NCBI RefSeq assembly: GCF_007003975.1
Contig: NZ_VFTC01000039.1
Location: 1-46,182 of the forward strand
Direction: 5' to 3'
DNA length: 46,182 bases
Origin: Mesorhizobium sp. WSM4306
GTDB lineage: Bacteria > Pseudomonadota > Alphaproteobacteria > Rhizobiales > Rhizobiaceae
Shown piece after piece: positions 33,612-41,447 of the stretch. Every line of letters begins with the position of its first letter. The stretch's first letter is position 1. A program made the position numbers and the translations under genes. Below the pieces are notes generated by a model. The model was given only the letters and a program-made list of their open reading frames with translations, was not told the DNA's origin and did no database searches.

Positions 33612-35666
33612 ATGAAGAACCTTTGGAATGATGGCGAGGCGGAAAAGCTCGTTGCCGACTATGCGAAAAAGGGCGTTGCCCGCGACCTCGCGCTGCGCGT
33701 CTACACGACCCGGCTGCTCGGCGGCGAGCCGCGGCTGGTGCTGCATGGCGGCGGTAACACCTCCTGCAAGACCAAGGCGACCGACCTCGTCGGCGACGAG
33801 TGGGATGTGCTGTGCGTCAAGGGCAGCGGCTGGGACATGGGCGTCATCGAGCCGCAAGGCCTGCCGGCGGTGAAGATGGGCGCGCTCTTGAAGGCGCGCG
33901 CGCTGGACAGCCTCGCCGACGAGGACATGGTGGCGCTGCAGCGGGCTAACCTGATCGATCCCGCCTCGCCCAACCCTTCGGTCGAGACGCTGCTGCACGC
34001 CTTCCTGCCACACAAATTCGTCGACCACACCCATTCGACCGCGATCCTCGCCATCGTCGACCAGGAAGACAGCAAGGCGCTGATCAAGACGGTGTTCGGC
34101 GACAGAATGGGTTACGTGCCCTACATCAAGCCAGGCTTTGACCTGGCCAAGGTGGCGGCCGACGTTTACGACGCCGACCCCGGTGTCGAAGGCCTGATCC
34201 TCGACAAGCACGGCATCTTCACCTTCGGCGACGATGCCAGGCAGGCCTACGACCGGATGATCCATTATGTGAACGTCGCCGTGGATTATGTGGCGAAGAA
34301 CGGCAAGCCGCAGCCTGCCAAGGCAGCGCTGCCGGCAAAGCTCGCAACGCCGGCTGCCATCGCACCGACGCTGCGCGGCGCGGTGGCGGTGTCGCGTGGC
34401 GAAGGCCGCTTCGATCGCATGATCAGCGATTTCCGCACCTCGGACGCGATCGTCGATTTCATCAACTCGGCCGGCATTGCAGACTATGCCGCGCGCGGTG
34501 TGTCGACCCCCGATCTGTCGATCCGCATCAAGACCGGGCCGATGGCGGTGCCGGCGCCGGACGCCGACAAGGCCGGCGACTACAAGGCCGTCATCAAAAG
34601 CCATGTCGACGCCTTCGCCAGTGACTATCGCGCCTATTTCGAAACCAACGATGCGCTGGACGACGTCAAGCGCACCATGCTCGACCCGATGCCGCGGCTG
34701 ACCCTGGTGCCGGGCCTCGGCATGTTCGGCCATGGCCGCACGCTGAAGGATGCGAAGATCGCGTCCGATGTCGGCGAGATGTGGATCGAGGCGGTGCGCG
34801 GCGCCGAGACCGTAGGCAGCTTCCATCCGCTGTCCAAGGCCGACCTCTTCCCGCTCGAATACTGGTCGCTGGAACAAGCCAAGCTTGCCTCGAACAAGCC
34901 GAAGCCGCTGACCGGCCAGGTGGTGCTGATCACCGGCGGCGCCGGCGCGATTGGCGCAGCGACGGCCAAGCTTTTTGCCGCCAACGGCGCGCATGCGGTC
35001 GTCGTCGATCTCGACGCGGCAAAGGCAGCAGAAGCTGCCAAGGCGGCCGGCAACAATTCGATCGGCGTCGGCGCCGACATCACCGACCCCGCGCAGATGC
35101 GTGCGGCCTTCGACAAGGCGGTCGCCGTCTATGGCGGCGTCGATGTCCTGGTCTCCAATGCGGGCGCAGCCTGGGAAGGCCGCATCGGCGAACTCGACGA
35201 TGCACTGCTGCGCAAGAGTTTCGAGCTCAACTTCTTCGCCCACCAGTCGGCGGCGCAGAATGCGGTGCGCATCATGCTGGAACAAGGCACGGGCGGCGTG
35301 CTTTTGTTCAACACCTCCAAGCAGGCGATCAATCCAGGCCCGAAATTCGGCGCCTACGGCATCCCGAAAGCGGCGACGCTGTTCCTGTCGCGGCAATATG
35401 CGCTGGACTACGGCGCCTATGGCATCCGTTCGAATGCGGTGAACGCCGACCGCATCCGCTCCGGCCTGCTGACCGACGCCATGATCGCCAACCGCTCCGG
35501 CGCGCGCGGCGTGTCGGAGAAGGAATACATGTCCGGCAATCTGCTCGGACAGGAAGTGACGGCCGATGATGTGGCGCAGGCCTTCCTGCACCAGGCGCTG
35601 GCCGAGCGCACCACCGCCGATGTGACCACCGTCGACGGCGGCAACATCGCGGCGGCGCTGCGCTGA
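33612..35666 (+). CDS. Bifunctional class II aldolase / short-chain dehydrogenase
   Basis: This 684-residue fusion has an N-terminal class II aldolase domain (~1-410) with HGGGNTSCKT, GSGWDMG and the metal-binding FVDHTHSTAILA. The C-terminal short-chain dehydrogenase (~434-684) has TGGAGAIGAAT for NAD(P) and the catalytic Ser569, Tyr582 and Lys586. Known relatives (RhaD/YuxG type) cleave rhamnulose 1-phosphate to DHAP and lactaldehyde and oxidise the aldehyde. Here there is no rhamnose kinase or isomerase; instead methylthioribose kinase and isomerase genes lie 8 kb away. Cleavage of a 5-deoxy- or 5-methylthio-pentulose 1-phosphate is therefore an attractive alternative, but is inference. 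Confidence 0.87.
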   Translation: MKNLWNDGEAEKLVADYAKKGVARDLALRVYTTRLLGGEPRLVLHGGGNTSCKTKATDLVGDEWDVLCVKGSGWDMGVIEPQGLPAVKMGALLKARALDSLADEDMVALQRANLIDPASPNPSVETLLHAFLPHKFVDHTHSTAILAIVDQEDSKALIKTVFGDRMGYVPYIKPGFDLAKVAADVYDADPGVEGLILDKHGIFTFGDDARQAYDRMIHYVNVAVDYVAKNGKPQPAKAALPAKLATPAAIAPTLRGAVAVSRGEGRFDRMISDFRTSDAIVDFINSAGIADYAARGVSTPDLSIRIKTGPMAVPAPDADKAGDYKAVIKSHVDAFASDYRAYFETNDALDDVKRTMLDPMPRLTLVPGLGMFGHGRTLKDAKIASDVGEMWIEAVRGAETVGSFHPLSKADLFPLEYWSLEQAKLASNKPKPLTGQVVLITGGAGAIGAATAKLFAANGAHAVVVDLDAAKAAEAAKAAGNNSIGVGADITDPAQMRAAFDKAVAVYGGVDVLVSNAGAAWEGRIGELDDALLRKSFELNFFAHQSAAQNAVRIMLEQGTGGVLLFNTSKQAINPGPKFGAYGIPKAATLFLSRQYALDYGAYGIRSNAVNADRIRSGLLTDAMIANRSGARGVSEKEYMSGNLLGQEVTADDVAQAFLHQALAERTTADVTTVDGGNIAAALR

Positions 35667-35676
35667 ACATAGTCCT

Positions 35677-35713
35677 GGAGCGGTTCATCGTTTCACCAAC
35701 GGCGAGCCGCTCC
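35677..35713. repeat. Hairpin/repeat after the aldolase gene
   Basis: GGAGCGG (35677-35683) and CCGCTCC (35707-35713) form a hairpin 11 bp after the aldolase-dehydrogenase stop. The rest of the 213-bp gap to ddl (with ggaaaaccgctttcgcac) resembles a rhizobial intergenic repeat and holds no gene. Confidence 0.5.
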
Positions 35714-35879
35714 GGTCTTGACGGACTCCAGGCGGAAAACCGCTTTCGCACGTCGTGCTGAAAAACTGCTCGAACCGGTCAAAATCCCACTCCAATCCTT
35801 CGCTTATTGCTCGACCAGTTCTGGGGGCGCCTGGTGTTTCGCATGCAAGCCCCCCAACTAATCCTTGGTGGAGTAATCG

Positions 35880-36947
35880 ATGGCAGCGAAAAGACTACGT
35901 ATCGGCGTGCTGTTTGGCGGGCGCTCCGCCGAGCATGAGGTTTCGCTGCTTTCGGCAACCAATGTCATGGCCGCGCTGGATCCGGCGAAATACGACGCCG
36001 TTCCGATCTTCGTCACGCGCGAAGGACAATGGCTGCTGAGCCGCTTCAAGGACGGCGTGCTGGCGACGCCGTCTGACGGCACGCAGGTCTGCCTGGTGCC
36101 GGGCGGACATGGACAGATGCTGGCGATTCCCGCCAAGGGCGCGCCTCACGACCTGCCCGCCATCGATATATTGTTTCCAGTGCTGCACGGCCTGCATGGC
36201 GAGGACGGCGCTGCGCAAGGGCTGGCCGAGGTGGCGCGCGTGCCGCTCGCCGGCTGCGGCATCCTTGGTTCCGCCACGGCGCTCGACAAGGACATCGCCA
36301 AACGGCTGCTGAAGGCGGCCGGCGTGCCCGTCGCGCGCTCGGTGACGATCGAGGAGGGTGCAGCGCCTTCGCTCGCCATACTGGAGGACCAGCTTGGCCT
36401 GCCGCTGTTCATCAAGCCGGCGCGGCAGGGCTCGTCGGTCGGCGTCGCAAAGGTCAATGGCAGCCAGGAATTCGAGCGGGCGTTGGCGGAAGCCTTCCAG
36501 CACGATCGCAAGCTTCTGGCCGAGGAATTCATTCGCGGCCGCGAGATCGAATACAGCGTGCTGGAGAACCCGGTGGGCGAACTCTTCGTCTCGCGGCCGG
36601 GCGAGATCGTGCCGGCGGAAAGCCACGGCTTCTACAACTACAATGCCAAGTACATCGACGAGAATGGCGCGGCATTGATGGTGCCAGCCGAGCTGCCGCC
36701 GGAGGTCGAGGCAGCCATGCGCGCCATGGCGGCAAAGGCTTTCCGAGCCGTCGGTTGCGACGCGATGGCGCGCGTCGACTTTTTCCTGATGCCGGACATG
36801 ACGTTCGTCATCAATGAGCTCAACACCATCCCCGGCTTCACCGACATCAGCATGTACGCCAAGGCGATGGCGGCAAGTGGCGTCAGCTACCCGGAGGTCA
36901 TCGACCGGCTGGTGGCGCACGGGCTGGCGCGCGCCGGGCGGACATGA
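35880..36947 (+). CDS. ddl: D-alanine--D-alanine ligase (ATP-grasp)
   Basis: This 355-residue D-Ala-D-Ala ligase has the N-terminal GVLFGGRSAEHEVSLLSATNV, the ATP-grasp stretch PLFIKPARQGSSVGVAKV, EFIRGREIEYSVLE and the metal/substrate end FVINELNTIPGFTDISMYA. It makes the D-Ala-D-Ala dipeptide for peptidoglycan in the cytoplasm. GGAG lies eight bases before the ATG. No other cell-wall genes are near, so this is not the dcw-cluster ddlB and is probably a second (DdlA-type) copy. Confidence 0.9.
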   Translation: MAAKRLRIGVLFGGRSAEHEVSLLSATNVMAALDPAKYDAVPIFVTREGQWLLSRFKDGVLATPSDGTQVCLVPGGHGQMLAIPAKGAPHDLPAIDILFPVLHGLHGEDGAAQGLAEVARVPLAGCGILGSATALDKDIAKRLLKAAGVPVARSVTIEEGAAPSLAILEDQLGLPLFIKPARQGSSVGVAKVNGSQEFERALAEAFQHDRKLLAEEFIRGREIEYSVLENPVGELFVSRPGEIVPAESHGFYNYNAKYIDENGAALMVPAELPPEVEAAMRAMAAKAFRAVGCDAMARVDFFLMPDMTFVINELNTIPGFTDISMYAKAMAASGVSYPEVIDRLVAHGLARAGRT

Positions 36948-36975
36948 TGAAGGCCAGCTTTAACTGCAGTCCCGC

Positions 36976-37004
36976 TTGAAATTGCCAAACTTTGTAGCTA
37001 CATT
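36976..37004 (+). promoter_or_regulatory. Promoter of the toxin-antitoxin pair with palindromic -10 region
   Basis: TTGAAA (36976-36981) and TACATT (36999-37004) are spaced exactly 17 bp. The palindrome TGTAGCTACA (36993-37002) covers the -10, a natural place for antitoxin autorepression. Starts 29 bp after ddl. Confidence 0.6.
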
Positions 37005-37029
37005 GTGGCTCCATAAAAGGAGTCACGAC

Positions 37030-37287
37030 ATGGCTACTGATACAGTAGTTCGCGCTCGGATAGATGCCGCGACAAAAGATCAGGCGACTGAGGCGTTGGC
37101 GGCGATGGGATTGTCCGTCTCCGATGCCATTCGCCTGCTTCTGGTGCGCGTAGCCGCTGACAAGGAATTTCCCTTTCCCGTGAAAGTGCCCAATGCAACC
37201 ACGCGAAAGGCCATGGCCGAGTTGGAAAAAGGCAAAGGCAAGCGCTTCTCCTCAGCTGACGAGTTGTTCAAGGATCTTGGACTTTAG
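37030..37287 (+). CDS. RelB/DinJ-family antitoxin
   Basis: This 85-residue ribbon-helix-helix protein begins TDTVVRARIDAATKDQATEA and continues MGLSVSDAIRLLLVRVA, the DNA-binding and dimerising half, then a C-terminal toxin-wrapping tail KRFSSADELFKDLGL. The ATG at 37030 has AAGGAG eight bases before it, so the upstream in-frame TTG at 36976 is discarded. It would neutralise a YafQ-type mRNA interferase and repress its own promoter. The partner directly downstream is frameshifted, leaving this antitoxin possibly orphan. Confidence 0.87.
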   Translation: MATDTVVRARIDAATKDQATEALAAMGLSVSDAIRLLLVRVAADKEFPFPVKVPNATTRKAMAELEKGKGKRFSSADELFKDLGL

Positions 37288-37289
37288 GT

Positions 37290-37561
37290 ATGCCAGTTCC
37301 CATTCACTCCGGGCAATTTCGCCGGGACGTGAAGCGCATGGAAAAGCGCGGCAAGAACCTTGGCAAGTTGCGCGATCTGTTAGGGCTGCTCATCGCCGGG
37401 CATGACCTGCCGTCGGCGTATAAGGACCATCCTCTGAAAGCGACTGGAAAGGCTTTCGGGACGCCCATATCGAACCGGACTGGCTGCTGATCTACCGCGT
37501 TGTCGGCGACGAACTGCAGCTTGCCCGCACAGGTTCGCATTCCGACCTGTTCAACGAGTGA
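37290..37561 (+). pseudogene. YafQ-type toxin, inactivated by a 1-bp frameshift
   Basis: The frame opens 2 bp after the antitoxin and reads like YafQ (QFRRDVKRMEKRGKNLGKLR, then LPSAYKDHPLK). It then leaves frame near 37440 and stops at 37490 with a foreign tail. In another frame the true C-terminus continues, FRDAHIEPDWLLIYRV and LARTGSHSDLFNE, to a stop at 37561. One missing G after the AAA codon near 37440 explains both parts; restored, the protein would be 90 residues, the usual YafQ length. The lost part holds the His, Asp, Arg and His residues expected in the active site, so the short product should be inactive. Sequencing error is the alternative. Confidence 0.85.
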
Positions 37562-37568
37562 ACTCTAT

Positions 37569-37605
37569 GGAAAAGCCGCCCGCAGCGTTCTGCTGCAAGC
37601 GGCTT
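37569..37605 (-). terminator. Terminator of the sugar ABC operon (minus strand)
   Basis: 37573-37586 pairs with 37592-37605 as a 14-bp stem (two G-U wobbles on the minus strand) around a 5-base loop, ending CTTTTCC on the minus strand. It lies 35 bp beyond the binding-protein stop. Confidence 0.7.
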
Positions 37606-37639
37606 CGTATCAATTCCACCAGACATAGAATGCCGAACG

Positions 37640-38689
37640 CTACTTCGCGTTCGGGTTGGGCATCCAGGCCGGCATGGCGACATCGGCATGGGCGAATTGC
37701 GGCAGCTTGGCCGACAGGTCTTCCATGTTCTTGATGTCCTTGTCGATCAGGTCCTTCTGGGTGATCAGCGTCGGCGGCACGATGACGCTATGGCCGGGAT
37801 CTTCACCGGCGAGCAGCTGTGCCAGCGCGCGCACCGAGACCTGGCCGACGACGGCCGGATTGGTAGCGGCGGTCGCTGCCCAAGCACTGTCGGTTTCGCG
37901 CATGGCGGCGATATCCGAGGTCGAAATGTCGGCCGAGTAGATCTTGATCTTCTTGTTCAGCCCCGCCTCGTCGACGGCGATCTTCACACCCTTGGCGAAT
38001 TCGTCATAGGGGGCGAACATCACGTTGATGTCGGGATGCGCCTGCAGCACCGAGCGCGCCTGGTTGGCGACGGAGTTGGCGATCGGGTTGTCGAGCGTGC
38101 CGAACATCGCGACTTCCTTGATCCCGGCGTATTTCTTCTTCACGTCGACCCAGGTCTCGTTGCGGCGGTCGAGCGGCGCGATGCCGGCGACATAGACATA
38201 GCCGGCGTTCCAGCTCTCGCCATCGTCCTTGACCGCCTGTTCGAGCGCGAGGCGGGCGAGATCCTTGTCCGACTGTTCGACCTGCGGGATCTTGGGGTTT
38301 TCGACATTCACGTCGAAGGCCACGACCTTGATGCCGGCGTCGACCGCGCGCTGGGCGGCGTCCTTCATCGATTCCGTCAGGCCGTGCTGGATGATGATGC
38401 CCTGCACGCCAAGAGCGATGGCCTGGTCGACCATGTCGGACTGCAGCGCCGCATCCTGACGGCTGTCGAGCACGCGCAGGTCGATGCCGAGCGCCTTGGA
38501 CTGCGACTCAACGCCCGAGAGATAGGCCTGGAAGAAATCGCCGGTCGAGAGATAGCGCACCAGCGCGATCTTGACGCCGGGCTTGTCGAACGGCGCCGGC
38601 TTGTCGGCGGCAAATGCCCCCGGCATCAGCATCGTTGCGCCGGCCAGTCCGAGCGCGACTTTCCCCAGAAGTCTTCTTGTGATGTTCAC
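37640..38689 (-). CDS. Sugar ABC transporter periplasmic binding protein (RbsB-type)
   Basis: This 349-residue periplasmic binding protein of the ribose/galactose type has a signal peptide (MNITRRLLGKVALGLAGATM, cleavage after AFA near residue 28). Two lobes follow (IALVRYLSTGDFFQAYLSGV; SADISTSDIAAMRETD). The start is GTG with GGAGGAA seven bases upstream. It is third in the operon after the ATPase and permease genes. The ligand is probably a pentose; the divergent mtnKA genes suggest 5-methylthioribose or a related 5-deoxypentose. Confidence 0.87.
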   Translation of the reverse strand: MNITRRLLGKVALGLAGATMLMPGAFAADKPAPFDKPGVKIALVRYLSTGDFFQAYLSGVESQSKALGIDLRVLDSRQDAALQSDMVDQAIALGVQGIIIQHGLTESMKDAAQRAVDAGIKVVAFDVNVENPKIPQVEQSDKDLARLALEQAVKDDGESWNAGYVYVAGIAPLDRRNETWVDVKKKYAGIKEVAMFGTLDNPIANSVANQARSVLQAHPDINVMFAPYDEFAKGVKIAVDEAGLNKKIKIYSADISTSDIAAMRETDSAWAATAATNPAVVGQVSVRALAQLLAGEDPGHSVIVPPTLITQKDLIDKDIKNMEDLSAKLPQFAHADVAMPAWMPNPNAK

Positions 38690-38736
38690 GTTGTTTCCTC
38701 CACTTTGTTGAACCCAAAAACCTTTTCCGGCCGAGA

Positions 38737-39732
38737 CTATCTTCTGCCCCTGCCCGAGAGGGCGAAGGTGAAGACAAGGGCGACGACCAGGACCACGCCC
38801 TTCACAAAATCCTGCGTGTAGTAAGGCGCGTTCATCATCGTCAGGCCTTGCAGCAGGATGCCAACGAACAGCGCGCCGACGGCGGTGCCGAAGGCATTCG
38901 GCTTGGCGGCGCCGAGCACCGCGTAGCCGATCAGCGCCGCGGCAACCGCATCGAGCAGCAGATTATTACCCGAGGCGATGTCGCCGCGTCCAAGCCGTGC
39001 GGCGAGCAAAATACCGCCGATCGAGGCAAAAACTCCTGAAATGACGTAGGCCCAGATTTTGTATGCCTTGACAGGCGCACCGGCGAGTTCGGCGGCACGT
39101 TCATTGGAGCCGACGGCATACATCATGCGGCCGAAACGCGTGTATTCGAGGAAGAACCAGATCAGCACGGCAAGCACGATGAGCACGACCACCGAGACCG
39201 GGATGAGGTTCGGAATGAAGAAGTCGAAGCGGTGGCGGCCAAGCGCCAGGAAGGCGTCGGCAAATTTGCCGTTGGCGACCGAACCATCGGGCATGGTCAT
39301 GCCGGTGGCAATGGAGCGGCCTTCGGTCGGGATGCGCTGCAGGCCGACGAGCAGGAACATCATGCCGAGCGTCGCCAGGAGATCGGGCACGCGCATATAG
39401 ACGATCAGCCAGCCATTGATCAGGCCGACAATGGCGCCAATGAGCAGGCAGACGACGACGGCGACGACGACGTTCTGCTCCAGCACGACCATGACATAGG
39501 CCGCCGCCATCATGGCCGATGTAGCGACCGACCCGATCGACAGGTCGAAGCCGCCGACGACAAGCGTGGCGGTAACGCCGAGCGCCAGCACGCCGGTGAT
39601 GGCGACCGACTGGAAGATGAAGACAGCACTTTGCGGCGAGACGAACCCGTCGGCGGCGATGGCGAAATACGCTATCAGGCCGAACAAAAGCACGATGAAC
39701 CCATAGCGGATGGCGTAGTCGCGCAACGTCAT
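38737..39732 (-). CDS. Sugar ABC transporter permease (RbsC-type)
   Basis: This 331-residue inner-membrane permease has eight to ten helices and the RbsC-like marks GVTATLVVGGFDLSIGSVA and VGSNERAAELAGAPVKAYKI (cytoplasmic coupling helix). It lies 47 bp before the binding protein gene and 66 bp after the ATPase gene. A single permease suggests a homodimeric pore, as in ribose systems. Confidence 0.9.
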   Translation of the reverse strand: MTLRDYAIRYGFIVLLFGLIAYFAIAADGFVSPQSAVFIFQSVAITGVLALGVTATLVVGGFDLSIGSVATSAMMAAAYVMVVLEQNVVVAVVVCLLIGAIVGLINGWLIVYMRVPDLLATLGMMFLLVGLQRIPTEGRSIATGMTMPDGSVANGKFADAFLALGRHRFDFFIPNLIPVSVVVLIVLAVLIWFFLEYTRFGRMMYAVGSNERAAELAGAPVKAYKIWAYVISGVFASIGGILLAARLGRGDIASGNNLLLDAVAAALIGYAVLGAAKPNAFGTAVGALFVGILLQGLTMMNAPYYTQDFVKGVVLVVALVFTFALSGRGRR

Positions 39733-39798
39733 TCAGCGCCCGCCGTCTTTACCCAACTCAAACCCATGCGCTCCATTCCAATTCCTATAGTTCTTTGC

Positions 39799-41310
39799 TC
39801 AGGCCGCGCTGTGCAGCTGCCCGCCCGCGACCTCGGCCAGCAGGCGATCGAGATCGACATCGGCGTTGCGGTGTTCACCAACGATGGTCTGCTCCGACAT
39901 CACCAGGATACGGTCGGCGGTCTCCAACGCCTCGTCGAGCTCGGTGACAAACAACAGCGTGGCGCGGCCATTGGCGCTTGCCCGCAGCTTGGCGGCGATG
40001 TCGCGCCTGGCCGAGATATCGACACCCTGGAACGGCTCGTCGAGGATGAACAGTCTCGCGTCCTGCGCCATCCAGCGCGCCACCATCACCTTCTGCTGGT
40101 TGCCGCCCGACAGCGTGGTCATTTCGTCCTTCTCGGAACGGCAGACGATGCCGAGGTCCTCGATCTGGCGGCGGGCCGTGGCACGCTCGAGGCCGCGCTT
40201 GAGAACGGCAAAGCGCGACATGCGCTTGTGAAAGGGCAGGCTGATGTTTTCCTGGATGTTGAAGCCACCGACAATGCCGTTTTCGCCACGGTCCTTGGCG
40301 ACGAGGAACACGCCGGCGGCGATGGCTTCGCCGGTCGACGCGGGCGCATAGGGCTTGCCGTTCAAAGCCATCGTGCCGGCGAGCGGCTTGCGCAGGCCAA
40401 ACAGCGTCTCGGCCAGTGCGGTCTTGCCGACGCCGACGAGGCCGGTGACGGCAACGACCTCGCCATCGCCAAGCGTCAGCGAGATCGGCCGGGCGCTCGG
40501 CGCGATGCGCAGGCCCTCGATGGTCAGGATCGGTTTGGCCGAATTCCTCGCTTCGATCCGGTCGAGATGGATCTTGCGGCCGAGCATGGCGTTGACCGCG
40601 CCTTCATAGTCGAGCGGCTTGGTATCGAAGACGCCGGAGATGACGCCATCGCGCATCGAGACGATGCGGTCGGCCAGCCGCCTGATATCCGACATGCGGT
40701 GCGAGATGTAGAGGATGGCGACGCCCTGCTCGCGCAGCCGATCGAGCAGCGAAAACAGCCTGTCTGCCTCGGCGCTGGAGAGCGACGAGGTAGGTTCGTC
40801 GAGGATCAGCACTTTCGGCTGGTGCGCCATGGCGCGCGCGATCGCCACCATTTGGCGGTCGGCCAGCGACAGATCGCTGACGCGGGCCCTGAGGTCGATG
40901 GCGAGCCCCATGCGGTCGGCGACCGCCCTCGCCTCGCGGCGCACGCGGCCGGGTTTGAACAGCAGCGACGCGCCTTTGCCGCTCAGCCGGTCGAGCGTCA
41001 GATTGGTGGCGACATCGAGATCGGCGACAACGCCGTCATTGATATTCTGGTGCACGGTGACGACGCCGGCGCGGATCGCTTCGGCCGGCGTGTTCGGCGC
41101 GAAGTCATGACCGGCGAGGCTCATGGTGCCGCCGGCATGGTCGTAGACGCCGCTGATGATTTTCACGAGGGTGGATTTGCCGGCGCCATTGGCGCCCATC
41201 AGCACGGTGATCTCACCGGCATGCAATTCGAGCGAGACGCCGCCAAGCACCTCGATATGGCCGAAGGACTTCCTCAGCCCGTCCACGCGGAACACGGCAT
41301 CATTGCCCAT
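39799..41310 (-). CDS. Sugar ABC transporter ATPase (RbsA-type, duplicated domains)
   Basis: This 503-residue protein has two fused ATPase domains. The first has Walker A GANGAGKST, a degenerate signature region and ILDEPTSSLS. The second has a modified P-loop TGLVGVGKTAL, signature LSGGNQQK and FILDEPFQGVD. It is typical of carbohydrate uptake subfamily 2 ATPases. The start at 41310 has GGAGGAA five bases before it; the longer frame to 41370 crosses the operator and is rejected. First gene of the operon, divergent from mtnK. Confidence 0.9.
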   Translation of the reverse strand: MGNDAVFRVDGLRKSFGHIEVLGGVSLELHAGEITVLMGANGAGKSTLVKIISGVYDHAGGTMSLAGHDFAPNTPAEAIRAGVVTVHQNINDGVVADLDVATNLTLDRLSGKGASLLFKPGRVRREARAVADRMGLAIDLRARVSDLSLADRQMVAIARAMAHQPKVLILDEPTSSLSSAEADRLFSLLDRLREQGVAILYISHRMSDIRRLADRIVSMRDGVISGVFDTKPLDYEGAVNAMLGRKIHLDRIEARNSAKPILTIEGLRIAPSARPISLTLGDGEVVAVTGLVGVGKTALAETLFGLRKPLAGTMALNGKPYAPASTGEAIAAGVFLVAKDRGENGIVGGFNIQENISLPFHKRMSRFAVLKRGLERATARRQIEDLGIVCRSEKDEMTTLSGGNQQKVMVARWMAQDARLFILDEPFQGVDISARRDIAAKLRASANGRATLLFVTELDEALETADRILVMSEQTIVGEHRNADVDLDRLLAEVAGGQLHSAA

Positions 41311-41329
41311 TCGTTCCTCCCTGACGATG

Positions 41330-41392
41330 ACGCTATGGGCTACGTCATCAATTGTCAACTCGATTGACAATTGCCAGACAGCTTCCTAGCTT
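41330..41392. promoter_or_regulatory. Symmetrical divergent promoter/operator of ABC operon and mtnKA
   Basis: Perfect arms CAATTGTCAA (41349-41358) and TTGACAATTG (41364-41373) flank a 5-bp centre. Each arm contains a TTGACA -35 box facing outward. On the plus strand a 17-bp spacer leads to TAGCTT (41387-41392); on the minus strand a 17-bp spacer leads to TAGCGT (41335-41330). One regulator bound here could switch both directions. Confidence 0.75.
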
Positions 41393-41447
41393 GGCCCGGC
41401 CGCCATCGCTCCACTATGATCGGAGCGAGCAAGCGGGAGGATGAGAA

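Noticed and set aside
33573..35591. 672-residue minus-strand frame
   Set aside because: Shadow of the aldolase-dehydrogenase gene, whose motifs and catalytic residues are complete on the plus strand.
33612..35666. Naming the fused aldolase-dehydrogenase rhaD
   Set aside because: Architecture fits RhaD, but no rhamnose kinase, isomerase, mutarotase or importer is adjacent, so the sugar is left open.
39232..41367. 711-residue plus-strand frame
   Set aside because: Runs across two minus-strand ABC genes with full Walker and signature motifs; no domain visible.
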